Shown here in pieces: positions 22,829-34,186 of a DNA stretch of 64,000 nucleotides. The number at the start of each line of letters is the position of its first letter. Positions within the stretch are counted from its first letter, which is position 1. A program made the translations under genes and the position numbers. The notes below the pieces were generated by a model. It ran no database searches. It had not been told where the DNA came from and was given only the letters and a program-made list of their open reading frames with translations. Origin of the DNA: Apostichopus japonicus (taxonomy: Eukaryota; Echinodermata; Holothuroidea; Aspidochirotida; Stichopodidae). The stretch is from contig NC_092567.1 of NCBI RefSeq assembly GCF_037975245.1, positions 20,678,376 to 20,742,375 on the forward strand, in the 5' to 3' direction.

Positions 22829-24897
22829 TAGTTCAATCAGTGACTTTTGGTAGCAGCCTGCAAATTTAGCATTTCTCTTGGGGATTTCCGTGCAGTATAG
22901 AATACCTGGCCATTATCAAAAACGGGAACTCTTTGCTTAATGGAACTTCACATTACAGAAAGTAAATTTACTGATTTTGTGTGTATAGTTCCTTCCTATG
23001 CTGAGACAAAACGGATTAAATTAATGAATTTGATTTGATAAATCGATAGAGTAAATTGCTTTCGATTATGCAATTGGAAGCTTGTTGACAGTTGTTATCA
23101 GTGTTAACTGATCAAAATGAAGTCAAATGATAAAAAAAAAACAGAGTGTTATGTGTTTGTTTTAAAGGAAAAACACATGTGTATGTTTTAGGCCGATTCT
23201 TAGCCCCGTTTAATACTTATTATATGCCTAATGCTTTCTAGTCAATACACAATCTTGTAAAAGAGGGCGCTCGATGCTTTTTAAAGAACTCAAATTATCT
23301 TCGAACAAGATTCTCTGAAACATTTCAGGTACTGATTTTCGTGGCAATGTCAACAACATGATTGGGGTTATTTGCGAAAAGGGTAATACGAAGAAACAAA
23401 CAAGTCGTTAACAAATGTTTGCCTAGTATGTATTAAATTTAGACTTCGGAAGAGTTGGAAACTTTGCAAACACAAGACGCCAATCTGCGTGAAGACCGTT
23501 CGAGATATCCCTCACACTGCTAGACAAATATAAGCTAACTTCAGTGTGTAAACAAAATAGCAGAGGTAAAACCAAAGCCTATTACTTATTTTGAACCTTC
23601 AAATGTTCATATAAAACGATTTTTTTTCTCGTTCAAATGGTCAAAAGGCCGACAACTTATTTTCAGAACCAGTTGATCATGTTATGATTTCCCCCTTTTT
23701 TTCTAGTTTGTTGTGTTGTTCGAGTGCGCGACCAATAAGCGAAATATAATCCAATCATATGCAAGTATAGTTATTGTGACGTCACATATAAATTGTATAT
23801 TCATTAATTACAGATATCGTGTAGAAATACCCTCGCATATAGAAGTGGTAATACAATCATATATAGTAAGTACATACGTATATAAACAATTTATTTTATA
23901 TCTACATATCTTTCAAAATATTATCATATTTGGGGGCCTTCTGGTTTTATGTTTTATGCGCCCACCCACCTTTAAGGAAGAAAATAAAGACTACCACCCC
24001 TTAAAAAAAACTACAACTTACCCCCGCCCCCTCCCCTACCTCCCTCCCACTGGTTGGTACGTCAGTGACTTGTCATGAGGAACAAAAACAGCATATTCTA
24101 CAGACTAAGACCATTTTAAAATTGTGATAAATTGATCATGCAGTCACCGGCTAATCAACTCAAATAAAATCATTAAGAATTTGTAATGAATCATTTGGAT
24201 AAAAAAGTTACAATCAAATCCCATAAAAAGCGATATTTTGCTTTCAGAAAGAACTTGGCATTATTTTATTCTGTGAAAGCCATCCAATGTTTAGACATCA
24301 TAACTGGGTATACCCTTCAGTTCAGATAAAAAATGTAAATGTAAAACAATAAAATTAAAAGTACTGATTTTCGTGGTTAATGTCAATAACATGATCCACG
24401 ACACATAAATAAAACACATACATATTTTGATTGTCATAGCAATCCATTCTAAACCAATCTACTTTGATGTCGTGTGTTAAGCTATGCTAAAATTTGTGAG
24501 TGAATCAATGAATGCACTAGCCCGGGTTCGGATCCGGACTCGAGTCCAATTCTTTCGTGACTCGGACCTGGCTCGGACGTCTTCGGAATCGGCACCACCC
24601 GAACTCGAAGGCCGAGTCCATAATAACACACATGACTACAATTACGAATGAAAACAAATTTATCATCTTGTATTACTGTAATTTGTACCAACAGCTGAAT
24701 TATTTGGTGCACATATATGTCTGATTAAAAGTCTTAAAATTCCCTGCAATGTTCTTTTTCTGAACTTTAGACTGGAAAACATAAATCTAGATGAAACAGA
24801 CTTGAAACGACACAGGATAGACACACTGAATGTCTTGCTATAGTTATTTTTGTACCTTTGTAGGTCTACACACTGATGTTTCATTACGAAGTTTAAC
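22829..24897. other. non-coding part of duplication A
   Basis: Nearly identical to 42180-44010. The stretch 23300-23530 matches 42665-42895 almost base for base. Copy A alone has about 175 bp at 24455-24629 containing CGGATCCGGACTCGAGTCC, probably a small insertion. No gene seen. Confidence 0.6.
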
Positions 24898-24898
24898 T

Positions 24899-25520
24899 TT
24901 ATTCATCCCATAGACTTTCGCTTTGGTCTGGCTGAGTTGCAAAAGCGTCACAGAATGAGGGATGCCACCAATTCAAAAGGGATACACAGATCACCGGCTC
25001 CAGGACCACCACCGTGTAATTCTCTTTGCTACTTCGCTTCTTGAGGTGGTAGTTTCTCACAAATTCCAATTTCAGTTGATTATAACACATACCTTGCCCG
25101 ACGCTCAAGGACATGGAAGCCAGCTGCAGTCCCATAATTTTCTCGCAAGAAAAATGCTGGAAGCCTGGGCACGTCACTTTCAATATGGTCTCGTCCTTGT
25201 TGGGATTCGCCCAGAGGGACGGCGATCTAATCAGGCTGTTCCGTAGATTCTGTTCCTGTGCCGCCGGAAGATGCTGAAATTTTATGAAGTGGTGGAAGTG
25301 GTTGTCGACGGAACCATGAGAGCAAGAGTACAGGCACTTGGACCCTATCAGGCTGCAAGATTCGAGTTCAGAGTCTAACATCACGATGTGATTTCTGTCC
25401 TTGAATGGTGGGTAGAGGTGATAGAGGGCGCTAATCACCCTCGACTGAAGGCCCTCCTGGGTGTCTGCTATATAGTCGGGATAGAGATGGCCCGGCAGGG
25501 ATACCTCCTCTCTGAACCAT
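24899..25520 (-). CDS. TMEM183: TMEM183 copy A, exon 6 and stop
   Basis: 206 codons and TAA after a strong polypyrimidine acceptor (TTTTTCACAG). Starts WFREEVSLPGHL, contains LYHLYPPFKDRN and ends LLNWWHPSFCDAFATQPD... WDE. AATAAA on the minus strand (24898-24903) overlaps the stop, implying a very short 3' untranslated region if used. Confidence 0.9.
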
Positions 25521-28500
25521 CTGTGAAAAAAAAAGAAATAAAAAAACGAATCAAGAAACATGCCATCAAAGGGGGTGCTTACAAAACTTGCAGCTTTTTT
25601 TTAACAAGCCAAATATTGCATGAAAATTCCCAACCCTACCACTTTCAGGGTTGTATTGAAAATGTATCGAACTTGAGCGTAATCCCAGGCCACACGGTAC
25701 GCAAAGAACTGTGACTTCTTCTGACTGGCACCCCCAGCAAGGAAATAGCTATATAGGCATGGCCATCAACTAAGGGCTGGGGTGGGCAACCTAGGGCCAC
25801 ATGCGGCCCACCAGTGATTTTTTTGCGGCCTGTGAGATGTCTCAAGATAAAGAAAAAAAATCAATCTATTTTACATCATCACAAAAAACCAGCTAGCTGC
25901 TTAGAATTTATGGGCACTAATGATGCTGTCAGGTAGGCTATTATCCCCATTAATGATCAACTGTACTGTATTGACATTATGTGTTTTTGAATACAGATTA
26001 GGTACACAAACCTATTTATTGCTTGAAAGTCATCAGAATCAAAGGTTTGAAATCAACAGCAGGTCATTGGTTAGGTGCGGCCCGGTCAATTTATAACTCC
26101 TTACAGTATATCTGGCGATTCATTCAAAAAGGTTGCCCACCACTGAATTACGGGCTAGATGGCTTAGTCGGTGTAACACTGGGCTTTTAACCCGGAGGGT
26201 CGATGGCTCAAATCCTTGCTCTGGTCATAATTTTTTTTTGATCTTTTCCATTGCCTTAAATTTCCAAGTCAGTTTTTTTCTATTATTCATTTACTTATTA
26301 AATGGAAAAGAAAAACACAGAAAGAAGGAAAGAAAGAAAGAAAAGGGACCACAAATTTGACTGAATGTCAAACACCTGCTTGGATTCCTTTGATACTTTT
26401 TAAATGTCAAGATGCAAAGATTAAATGATGGAATATACAAAACAGATCTCCCCCGGTGACATTTGATGGGTTAAATTTTAAGTTTTGAATGATCTGAAAA
26501 GAGAAGGGACAAGGACGACACACTATGCACGTAGATAGGTGATAATTAGCCTTGGAAAAAAATGACTCAAAGAGAAAGAAACAAAGTGAAGCCAAAGAAA
26601 TAGTAATCTACAGCTGCATTCGCTTAGTTATTAAATTTGGGGGGGCCCGTGAGCAGGTGATGACTATCTAAGCGGAGCGCCACCACAGGTTGCCGCAAAG
26701 GAAAAATTTTCGTCTGGCAGACCCCTCAGATTGCAGGAAACGGCCTTTATGGCAGTAAGCAACACACCTAAAATTGATAAAAATTTCTGGCAATTTTTTA
26801 TTTTGGGAAATATTCTCGAAGGAAGTGATCGCCATTTATTCCTCAGTTTACCAATTCCTCGTCTCCCAGAAGCGCCCAAAATTTAAGAAATCGAAACATT
26901 TTTGTGTTGGCTGATCCATGATCGCCGCCCATGCCCGTGAGAAGCGGTGACTGGGTAAAGAAAAAGCTATGCCGTTTGAAAACATGGGCAGAAAAAGCGA
27001 AAGTAGCGAAACCTAAGGTAAAACGTGCGATAACAAAGTGATTATTTTCCAGGTTAATTGTGACTGTATTTGAAATGATTATTATTATTCGTTTTTTTCA
27101 AAACTACCTATCAGATCATGAGGAAAATTTATCCTGGTGGACCTTTTAGCGAACTGATTGCATTGCTTAAGAAGAAGTTCACATGGAGTCCCATAATCTC
27201 TGTTCAGGCTTGGGGTAATCGTAATCGATTACAATCGATTACATTTTTTTAAGTAATCGTAATCGTAATTGATTACTTTTGTGAAAATTACAAAGTAATC
27301 GTAATCGATTACAAGGGCAAAGTAATCGTAATCGTATTACATTTATGATTACAGTGAAATTTGAATGAGAAGGGCAAAATTAGTAGAAATGATTAAAACT
27401 AATTCTTACCATTGGCTTTTAGTGTGACCAAAGAAGTGTTCCTGCTTCTAGAATTCTCTAGCACAATAAACTTATACTAAGAAGTACTGGGGATTTGATC
27501 GCCATATTCAAGGATTTTTTATCACCTGAATTATTCTGTTCAATGCTGCCTCTCAGCGTTCACAATCCTTTTGCATACACAACTGGTTGTCTGTTTAATT
27601 GTCTGTTTAAATTGTATTTTTTACTGGACTTATGGGTTACACATCTTAAACGTGTTAAGGCATAAATGTGTAATGCCTGGTAGGAATTGTAGATATACTT
27701 CCACAATTTTGTCTGTATATACTGTAAATGCCCTTCCTTTGCCCTATTTCATTGCCCTTTTTCCCGGGATAGTTATATTAAACAGATATGCAGAGGATTG
27801 TGCAAGTAACCACAATGTAATCCATGATTGTAATTACGATTACATTACCTGTACAATGTAATCGTAATCGATTACTTCAACTTTAGGCTGTAATCATAAT
27901 CGTAATAATACATTCTCAAGTAATCGTAATCGATTACATTCAGATGTTATCGCCCCAAGCCTGTCTCTGTTCACTACATTTATCTTAACTTTCCGAACTT
28001 TGTTACAGGCTTAGAAAACAATTAAAAAATTTGCCATTTTTTCATGGAAAATTGACTGACTTTGGCAAAGGTAACAGGTTGCACTTACTCTGGGACTACG
28101 TATATATAATATTGTTCAACAATGGCAGCGTTGATGGCACATTTGGTTCATTAGTTATCAACCAGTTATTATTTAACTGTTTCGATTGACTGAATACCAA
28201 CAATTAACAACCATTGACCAAGCAGTCAACAGAAGCCCCATTTCTCGTAGGCCCTACAAGAAATTCAGTTGCTGACACTGTTTGAAAACACTTTTTTTTT
28301 TAAATTATGACATTTTATGACACCTTTGACAAAATTTGGGGGGGCCTGTGCCCCCCGGGCCCAAATGGGCACGACGCCACAGGTTATTCTACGTTAAGAC
28401 ATTAAATTGGTTTGCTGACCTCTTGTAACGCCTCATCCAAAATCCGACCGAGTTGGTGACATGAAAGGTGTCCTTACAGACAGCCGAGTAGCGGCCGACA

Positions 28501-31500
28501 TCTTCCGGATGGATAAAATCAGCTGAAATCAGCAACAGTTGGAGGAAATGATCCCTCCCTTGCGGCTCAGCATCTCTTTGGTTACAACCGTTGCCATTTT
28601 GACCTTCCGAGTGTAATAATAAGTAATACTAAAAAAATTAACATGGTTTTTATTAGCATGGAAAGGAAAATTTAATAAAATAAGAAAAAAAAAGGAATTT
28701 TTTGGCCAGCAATGTGACTAATATCATTACAATAATGACATTTCTGAATGTTTTAAGTATATGTAAGGTGACGTGATGGTAGTTATTTTGTACGTTTACC
28801 GTTCATAATAAATCAAGATATATCGACAAGAAAGGATCGATTTTATACTGTACTATGCATCATATTGTTTTGATTCCAAGCATCTACACAGCTCTGAGAT
28901 ACAGTGAAACATTTTTATCATTTTCTCAATTTCATATTCTAGAGCGTGTGCATTTTGCAAGTGTGGTGCAATCCAGGGTTTGCTGTGGTAATTAATTACA
29001 GAGACGGCCGCCTCGCCGAAAAAATTGTCTTGATTACCGCATCACACTGTTTTTTGTTGTCATGTTAACAATTCTGGAATCCCTTAATACATTGCTTGAC
29101 AATTATTTTTAAAAAGTAGTAGCCCGTCTGGCTTTTTCGTCCTGAGATTTTGGTAGCCCCGGAAACAATTTGAGAAAGCCCGTGAAAAATTTGTGAACAT
29201 TGTCATATCTTTCTCAAACTTTACGCCACCAGGCGGAGTAGAAAGTTGGCAAGTTTGAATGTCGGTGATACGATGGGCTTTTGGGCCATTAAGGTTGGTA
29301 ACCCCAATACAGTGATAAGGACCCCGAGTGAATAGGACTTTATTTTGGTGGAGTGGATGGGTCTCTGCCAACCCTGCACTGTGTCACCTAGAATAGTAAA
29401 GGTCAAAATTATTACTTAGCAGGGGGCAGGACATTAAACTAAATAATCCTGTTTTGGATGTGTAGTGAGTCTAGGCCACAGACAGTAACGCATATTTAAA
29501 TACATCACAGGTAGTAAATTCACCTTCTGTGCTTTTCAACCTCCATCATGCAAAATTCCGAAAAGGGTACCATAATTACTAGGCATAATTAATTTAATAA
29601 ATAAAAAATCAGATAACCTAGGTTGGAAGGGGGTCCACAAACAATATTGGATGTACTTTCAAAAGTTTCAGTCACAGTACTAGTGCAGATATCTAAGAAA
29701 TATCTTTTCCCCAACATTTCCATTCAAAACAGCTCTTCATTCTAATGTCCATAATTTTCTAAAATCCCAGAGCTTCAGGTGTTTTGTCCCCCTGGGCCCC
29801 TACTGGGACATTGCCCGTAGACCACACCAGGCCCCATAAGGCTGACCCCTTGACTCGCCACCAGGGTTGAAGTGCGAAGCGCTCCAATGGCGAAAGATAA
29901 TATAAGATAATATGTGAGAGGAAGTTATCACTATTTTAATCTATTTTTTGAGATAATAATTTAGAGTTAATGCAGAGTGTTTGTGAAACAAGCTCTCCTA
30001 TACATGGGCGTCGGAGCCCAATTTGATTGGGGAGGCTGTAACGATTTCCCCGAAAATGTAACCAATATGGAAGTGGGTACTGATGAGATCCTCCTCATTT
30101 TTGAAATTCGAATTGGTTATAAGGAATGCCAACAGTCAAATATATTGACATGTCTTGGACAGAGAAAGAATGTATGGAGTGCAAACTGTGCCAAAACTCC
30201 ACAACATCAATGTCAGATTAGTCGGGCAAGCATAATTAGAACGTCGAGTCTAATTTTCTGAGGCTGAGGGTTTACGAATTAATGTCATCAAAGAAGATTG
30301 CAGTTTAGTTTTTTATGCAAGACTCGCAACAATATCATGTTGTTTCGAATTTTTAAGAAAATATCTTGTTGGGGGAGGGGGGTTGGAGGTGGTTGGGAGA
30401 TACATTCATGTTCCGCCTCCCTACGCCTGTGTTTCTATGTATACGAAGATACATCTTTGAACTGACAGCATATTTTGCATAACATTTTTGACATGCTGTC
30501 TACAGTACCAGATAAAAATATTCCTTGCATATATTAGCGAGCTCTATATTTCACAATATTTTGGCAACATTTGTGTAATTATCCTCTCACAGGTCAGATA
30601 ATGGGAAACAGCCTCTGCTGATAACTGAAACGTTTTGCTTTCATTCACTACTTCAGGTGTGGTAGTTTGAAGCTTCCCTTATTGTTGACGGATATGCCCT
30701 CATCTACAGTATTTCCAGCGGAATATATTTATGACTATATAATGTGGGTGGAATGAGATTTTATCTGAGAGTTTTCCGCAAAAATGATACCAAGTGTGCG
30801 GTCCCTGACCTTATCCCAGTGGAAGATGGTTCAATTTCCTGTTTTCTCTACTTTTTTTAAATTTTATGTCATATGCTGCATTTTGAGTTTGGTTTTGCTA
30901 TATAATACCTTTATTGGCCAAATTGAAGTTTCTGCTTTCAGCAGTTCAAATGCAAGACCTGTTTTAACATCGTGCATCGATTCCACTCACAGCAGGGTAT
31001 ACTCATAGATTCAGTATAAAATCTCTTGTGTTTGTCTGCCTTCACTTTGTACTGACCTGGGAATATTTGACTGTTTCTTTCAAACACTGGCAAACAACAA
31101 AGTCAATGCAATAACTGAACTTCACATTCTTAAATTTTTTTTTTAAATCTACTTTACCATATATCTGGTCATTCACAGATTGCAACTGCCCGTAGGAATC
31201 AACCTCAGAGTCCGACAGATCTCCGTCGTACCAATCCTCGTCATCTTCGTCCATCGACATGACATCCTCCGATCGCTCAGGAATTTCGTCCACCGCTACG
31301 AGGAAAAGTAGAAGAAAGTCAGTCACCTTGAGAGCAGTCAACAAATATACAAATAGATCTACTTAATGCAATATTAGGCCTTGTAAACTTGTTTTTGTTG
31401 GAGGGGGAGGGTAAGGAGGGGCGGGTGGTGGTGGTGCAAAACTATTCATTCAACCGGTGGGAGACAAATCCAAGAGGTAGTCCATAAATTTTACCAGCAG

Positions 31501-33667
31501 TCCAAACCTAATTTGGACCCACTGCTATGATATGCATGCAATTAAGTCTTTAGAAAGCTTTATTGCCAAGGAGATGCCAAGTGACTTTTCACATATTTTT
31601 CTCATATTTCATTCCTCTGTTGGGAAAATTTGACTGCAAACTTAGACAATGTACAAAGTACATAACAGACTTTGACTCATTGTTGTAAATTGTAAAATAA
31701 ACTTTTTGGAGGTTCTAACTCGTTTCTATTGTGTACACATTGAATTTTTTTCTGAACATTGTATGTGGCGTTTTAATTAAAGCCCCAAGTGTTGCCCCAA
31801 TATAATGTTCAAAATCTAGCAAAAACTTCATTTCCTTGTGAAGGATCCATCTTTCCCAAACTATTTGCAGATGACACCTACATACTTAGAAAAAATGGCT
31901 ATCTTTGACATTCACTATATAGACAATTAACTTCATGTTGGATAATGTATAAATTTGGACAATTTATGCTCACAGTCATACATACACAGAATATGTTGCT
32001 TTGTACATATCAATAGGTGTCAATGGGGAGGGCAAGGGGGAGAAGGGGGGGTAGGTAAGACAGACAACTCTGAAAGGTGTTTGACATGTCAGCATAACGA
32101 GAACAACATGTTAGTTTAGTTCCATGTCTACCATGGTGCTAGGATGGCCAGTATTCTCAGGTACAGTAGAGTAGCATACAATTCCCTTCTTAGCATATAT
32201 CCAGTCCAGGAAACACACTAAATTTCCTTTGTTTTAAGTTGGCAACTTGATTGCAATCCTAGATACCACTGTCAAAAGATAAAAAGTTGTTTAAAGTTTG
32301 TTTTATCTCATGCACTTGATGTAGAACACCCATGTGTAGAACACCCAAGGTAGTGTTAGCTCAGTGGTTTGACCAGTGCCTTTCAATCATAAGGTCCCGA
32401 GTTCGAGTCACTCCCAGATTAATGTATGTCGTCCAGTTACAGAGTTGTTGACAATTGACAAAGCATAATCATGGACGTTAAAGTATGAATCTAAGAGACT
32501 GACTTTGGTCAGCTTGCCGCTTTCATAAGCCAATGATGGCTTCTTTGCCAGTTCTTGCTTGCAGGAGGATCTACAAATAAAACATACATACATACACACA
32601 TGAGTAAAGAATCACACACATACACACAAGCGTACAGTACTGTACCTTGTTTAACAAAGACAGCAGATGAGATGAGAGTTGAATTTTTCTTTCTGTGAAA
32701 CGGTTTTGGATTGTTAGCCACCTCTTGGATTGTAAAATCTGTCATGTAATGTAATGCAAAAGAGAACACAATCAATATAATGAAGTCAAAAAAGAATTAA
32801 ATTTAAAATTTAAAAATATTTATAGAGAGTATTCCTTTTGTAACGTGCTGTATGCATTCAAAGTCAATTGTTTCAATTTCATTTTATTTATATTTCAATT
32901 AGCTAACAGTTGTTTTTCTCAAGTTATCCTGCCTCAAATTATTATGAAACATTCTTACTAATATCTACCGTGGCTTGAATCAATTGATTTCGGCAATTTA
33001 GCGTAACAATATTCCTAGAACTATCTTTCATTTTTGGCCAACTCTGCACTGGAAATATACAGTAACACCACGAAAAGGTTGGCATATAGAAGTAGCCTAC
33101 AGGTAGGTTGCTTAGGCATACCTATGTAATTTCTCCATCACAAAATTAGTTGGAGAAGAGGATGCATTTTGCATCCTGACCTCCGTACACCTGGTATATA
33201 TATGAAAATCGTGGCAATTGGCCCGTTAGTCCATTATCTTTTCTTTACAACTAACCAACGATCTGCACCTTCTTTACTGTACGCATTGGCTATTATCTTC
33301 ACCAATGGCAAAATAAATAAATATAGTTGATAAGAAAATATATATATTGTATTTCATGGTAGCTACAAATACAGTTTTAGAATGGAATTTGGTAGCGGTA
33401 AATCTTTGTGGAGATTCATATTACAATTCGTCTTTAGCAAGTGTTCGTCTTAGGCTGTCACTACGATTTCATTTTTCTTGCGCAACAGGTACCAATGAGT
33501 AACATACATTATGTCAGGCTAGGCTACCAGATGGCGACTTACAAAAATTGAAGCATGATCTTGTATAATGGATTGATAATGAAATTTATATCAAACTAAG
33601 ATAATTAAAGACCTTCATTTTTAGGTATTTTCTTTCTGCCATTTCTTTGCTTCTTCTGTCTGTCCAT
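24899..33667 (-). CDS. TMEM183: TMEM183-like gene, copy A (six coding exons)
   Basis: I assemble six coding exons: 33613-33667, 32641-32738, 32500-32557, 31158-31295, 28420-28603 and 24899-25520, joined on the minus strand. All phases agree, giving 384 codons plus stop, close to my recollection of about 376 for human TMEM183A. The family is recognised from the F-box-like exon (DFIHPEDVGRYSAVCK), LYHLYPPF at the start of the C-terminal region, and the terminal VVVLEPVICVSLLNWWHP. The N-terminus is basic, followed by an acidic stretch (MDEDDEDWYDGDLSD). TMEM183 is poorly characterised; the F-box-like fold suggests protein interaction. The expected membrane segment (around KIMGLQLASMSLSVG) is only weakly hydrophobic. 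Its F-box start reads DHFLQLLL where copy B has the more family-like DYPTDLWF. The splice choice between exons 2 and 3 could shift by three codons (alternative ends 32646 and 32553). The stop codon overlaps AATAAA. Identification rests on remembered family features. Confidence 0.8.
25777..26145. mobile_element. hAT-like MITE in intron 5, copy A only
   Basis: Ends CTGGGGTGGGCAACC and GGTTGCCCACCACTG are inverted, and the interior has GGGCCACATGCGGCCC and GTGCGGCCCGG. Absent at the matching place in copy B (about 45815), so it inserted after the duplication or was lost from B. Target duplication is degenerate (about ACTAAGGG / ATTACGGG). Confidence 0.75.
26153..26226 (+). tRNA. tRNA-Lys(UUU)-like sequence, copy A
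   Basis: The acceptor stem GGCTAGA/TCTGGTC pairs fully if wobbles are allowed. The anticodon arm CTGGG-CTTTTAA-CCCGG is intact with anticodon TTT. The A-box-like TGGCTTAGTCGG is present, but the T arm is poor (GGCTCAAATCC). A T run follows, as for a pol III terminator. Probably a tRNA pseudogene or SINE head lying antisense in intron 5 of TMEM183. The copy B counterpart has lost a pair in the anticodon stem. Confidence 0.45.
26635..28385. mobile_element. intron 5 insertion block, copy A only
   Basis: About 1.75 kb between TTAAATTTGGGGGGGCCCGTG and CCCGGGCCCAAATGGGCACG, with no counterpart in copy B where the intron runs straight from about 46290 to exon 5. It carries an inverted CGATCTGGGAG module at 26664-26760 and a nested hAT MITE at 27205-27963. 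Exact borders are uncertain. Confidence 0.65.
27205..27963. mobile_element. hAT MITE built from GTAATCGATTAC repeats
   Basis: Ends CAGGCTTGGGG and CCCCAAGCCTG are inverted, and TCTCTGTT at 27197-27204 and 27964-27971 is a perfect 8-bp target duplication. Both subterminal zones (27213-27345 and 27800-27945) are packed with TAATCGTAATCGATTAC words, which are palindromic. No coding capacity. Confidence 0.92.
28420..28603 (-). CDS. TMEM183: TMEM183 copy A, exon 5 (F-box-like)
   Basis: 184 nt encoding the F-box-like segment ADFIHPEDVGRYSAVCK to FWMRRYKR. The acceptor is CGGAAG and the donor GTCAGC, phase 2. About 33 of 184 bases differ from copy B, mostly changing residues. Confidence 0.85.
28604..31157. 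other. TMEM183 copy A intron 4
   Basis: 2.55 kb, collinear with 46519-49232. Contains a G-run transposon-like end at 30368-30430 present in both copies. Short open frames at 29084-29371 (minus) and 29977-30261 (plus) are recognisable in both copies but have no known similarity and sit in intron. Confidence 0.6.
31158..31295 (-). CDS. TMEM183: TMEM183 copy A, exon 4 (acidic)
   Basis: Encodes VDEIPERSEDVMSMDEDDED and following acidic residues. The acceptor is CTCGTAG and the donor GTAAAG. Five codons shorter than in copy B. Confidence 0.8.
32346..32430 (+). mobile_element. tRNA-derived SINE fragment in intron 3, copy A
   Basis: A-box-like TTAGCTCAGTGG and B-box-like GAGTTCGAGTCAC, spaced as in a tRNA. 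The copy B counterpart (51168-51225) has lost part of the A-box region. Confidence 0.5.
32500..32557 (-). CDS. TMEM183: TMEM183 copy A, exon 3
   Basis: Encodes QELAKKPSLAYESGKLTKV. The donor GTCTCT keeps phase 1 and gives Thr at the junction in both copies. The acceptor four bases downstream (32553) is the alternative that pairs with the alternative exon 2 end. Confidence 0.6.
32641..32738 (-). CDS. TMEM183: TMEM183 copy A, exon 2
   Basis: The acceptor is ATGACAG, and the exon encodes DFTIQEVANNPKP and ends near VFVKQ. Donor GTACTG (used here) or GTACAG five bases earlier. Confidence 0.65.
33613..33667 (-). CDS. TMEM183: TMEM183 copy A, coding exon 1
   Basis: Starts at ATG (MDRQKKQRNGRKK), ends in phase 1 before GTCTTT, a weak but GT-type donor also used in copy B. 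A possible 5' untranslated exon joins at an acceptor (TTGTTCAG) just upstream of 33711. Confidence 0.7.
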
Positions 33668-34029
33668 CCTTAGATATAGACGTCTTACGTTGCAGTTTTG
33701 CCTCAGGATTCCTGAACAAGGGGGCATAACAATAAATAACATGCTTATTATCTTCCGGGAAACAGTTTTTTTTACGTAAGTGTGAAATCGCTCTTTAAAA
33801 ACTCTGCGTGAGGACAACACAATAATCCTTATTGGCACTGACACCATATTTAAACCTTTCATTGAATAAATTTACATCTAACAAGATGCAATTGATCGCA
33901 GAAACTGAGTCATCAATCTTGTAGCCTGTATTCCCCACCGGCTCCCAACATTGACCTTTTCCTGACATTGTTCAGGTCCGTAGCCGTAAAATCGGCCCTC
34001 ACACGATAACCACATGACAATTTTAAGCA
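33668..34029. promoter_or_regulatory. upstream region of TMEM183 copy A
   Basis: Shared with copy B. Contains one TTCCGGGAA near 33755, and AC|GTAAAA on the minus strand that could be the donor of a 5' untranslated exon. No TATA box is obvious. Function is inference from position. Confidence 0.35.
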
Positions 34030-34065
34030 TCCACACCCGGAAAGATTATTATGAAACAGGAAGTA

Positions 34066-34186
34066 GGGTTAAGGGCTAGGTAGGGAATAGGGTTAGAGAG
34101 TAGGGTTAGGAAGAAGGGTTAGCAAGTAGGGTTAGGAAGTAGGGAATAGGGTTAGGAAGTAGGGTTAGGAAGTAGGGTTAGGAATG
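34066..34186 (+). repeat. telomere-like minisatellite (TAGGGTTAGGAAG)n
   Basis: About 120 bp of TAGGGTTAGG words spaced by AAG or GAAT, for example AGTAGGGTTAGGAAGTAGGG. It resembles degenerate TTAGGG repeats, lies 0.4 kb upstream of TMEM183 copy A, and is absent from copy B. Confidence 0.85.

Noticed and set aside
24455-24629. Copy A-only CG-rich stretch as a possible gene piece
   Set aside because: It contains degenerate CGGACTCGAG-type repeats and looks like a small insertion. No clear ends or TSD, so it is not called as an element.
24962-25246. Plus-strand frames over TMEM183 exon 6 (also 45017-45392)
   Set aside because: They are antisense shadows of the real minus-strand exon.
29977-30261. 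Intron 4 frame, also visible at 48116-48301
   Set aside because: The two copies are recently duplicated non-coding DNA, so shared openness is expected. No splice or family evidence.
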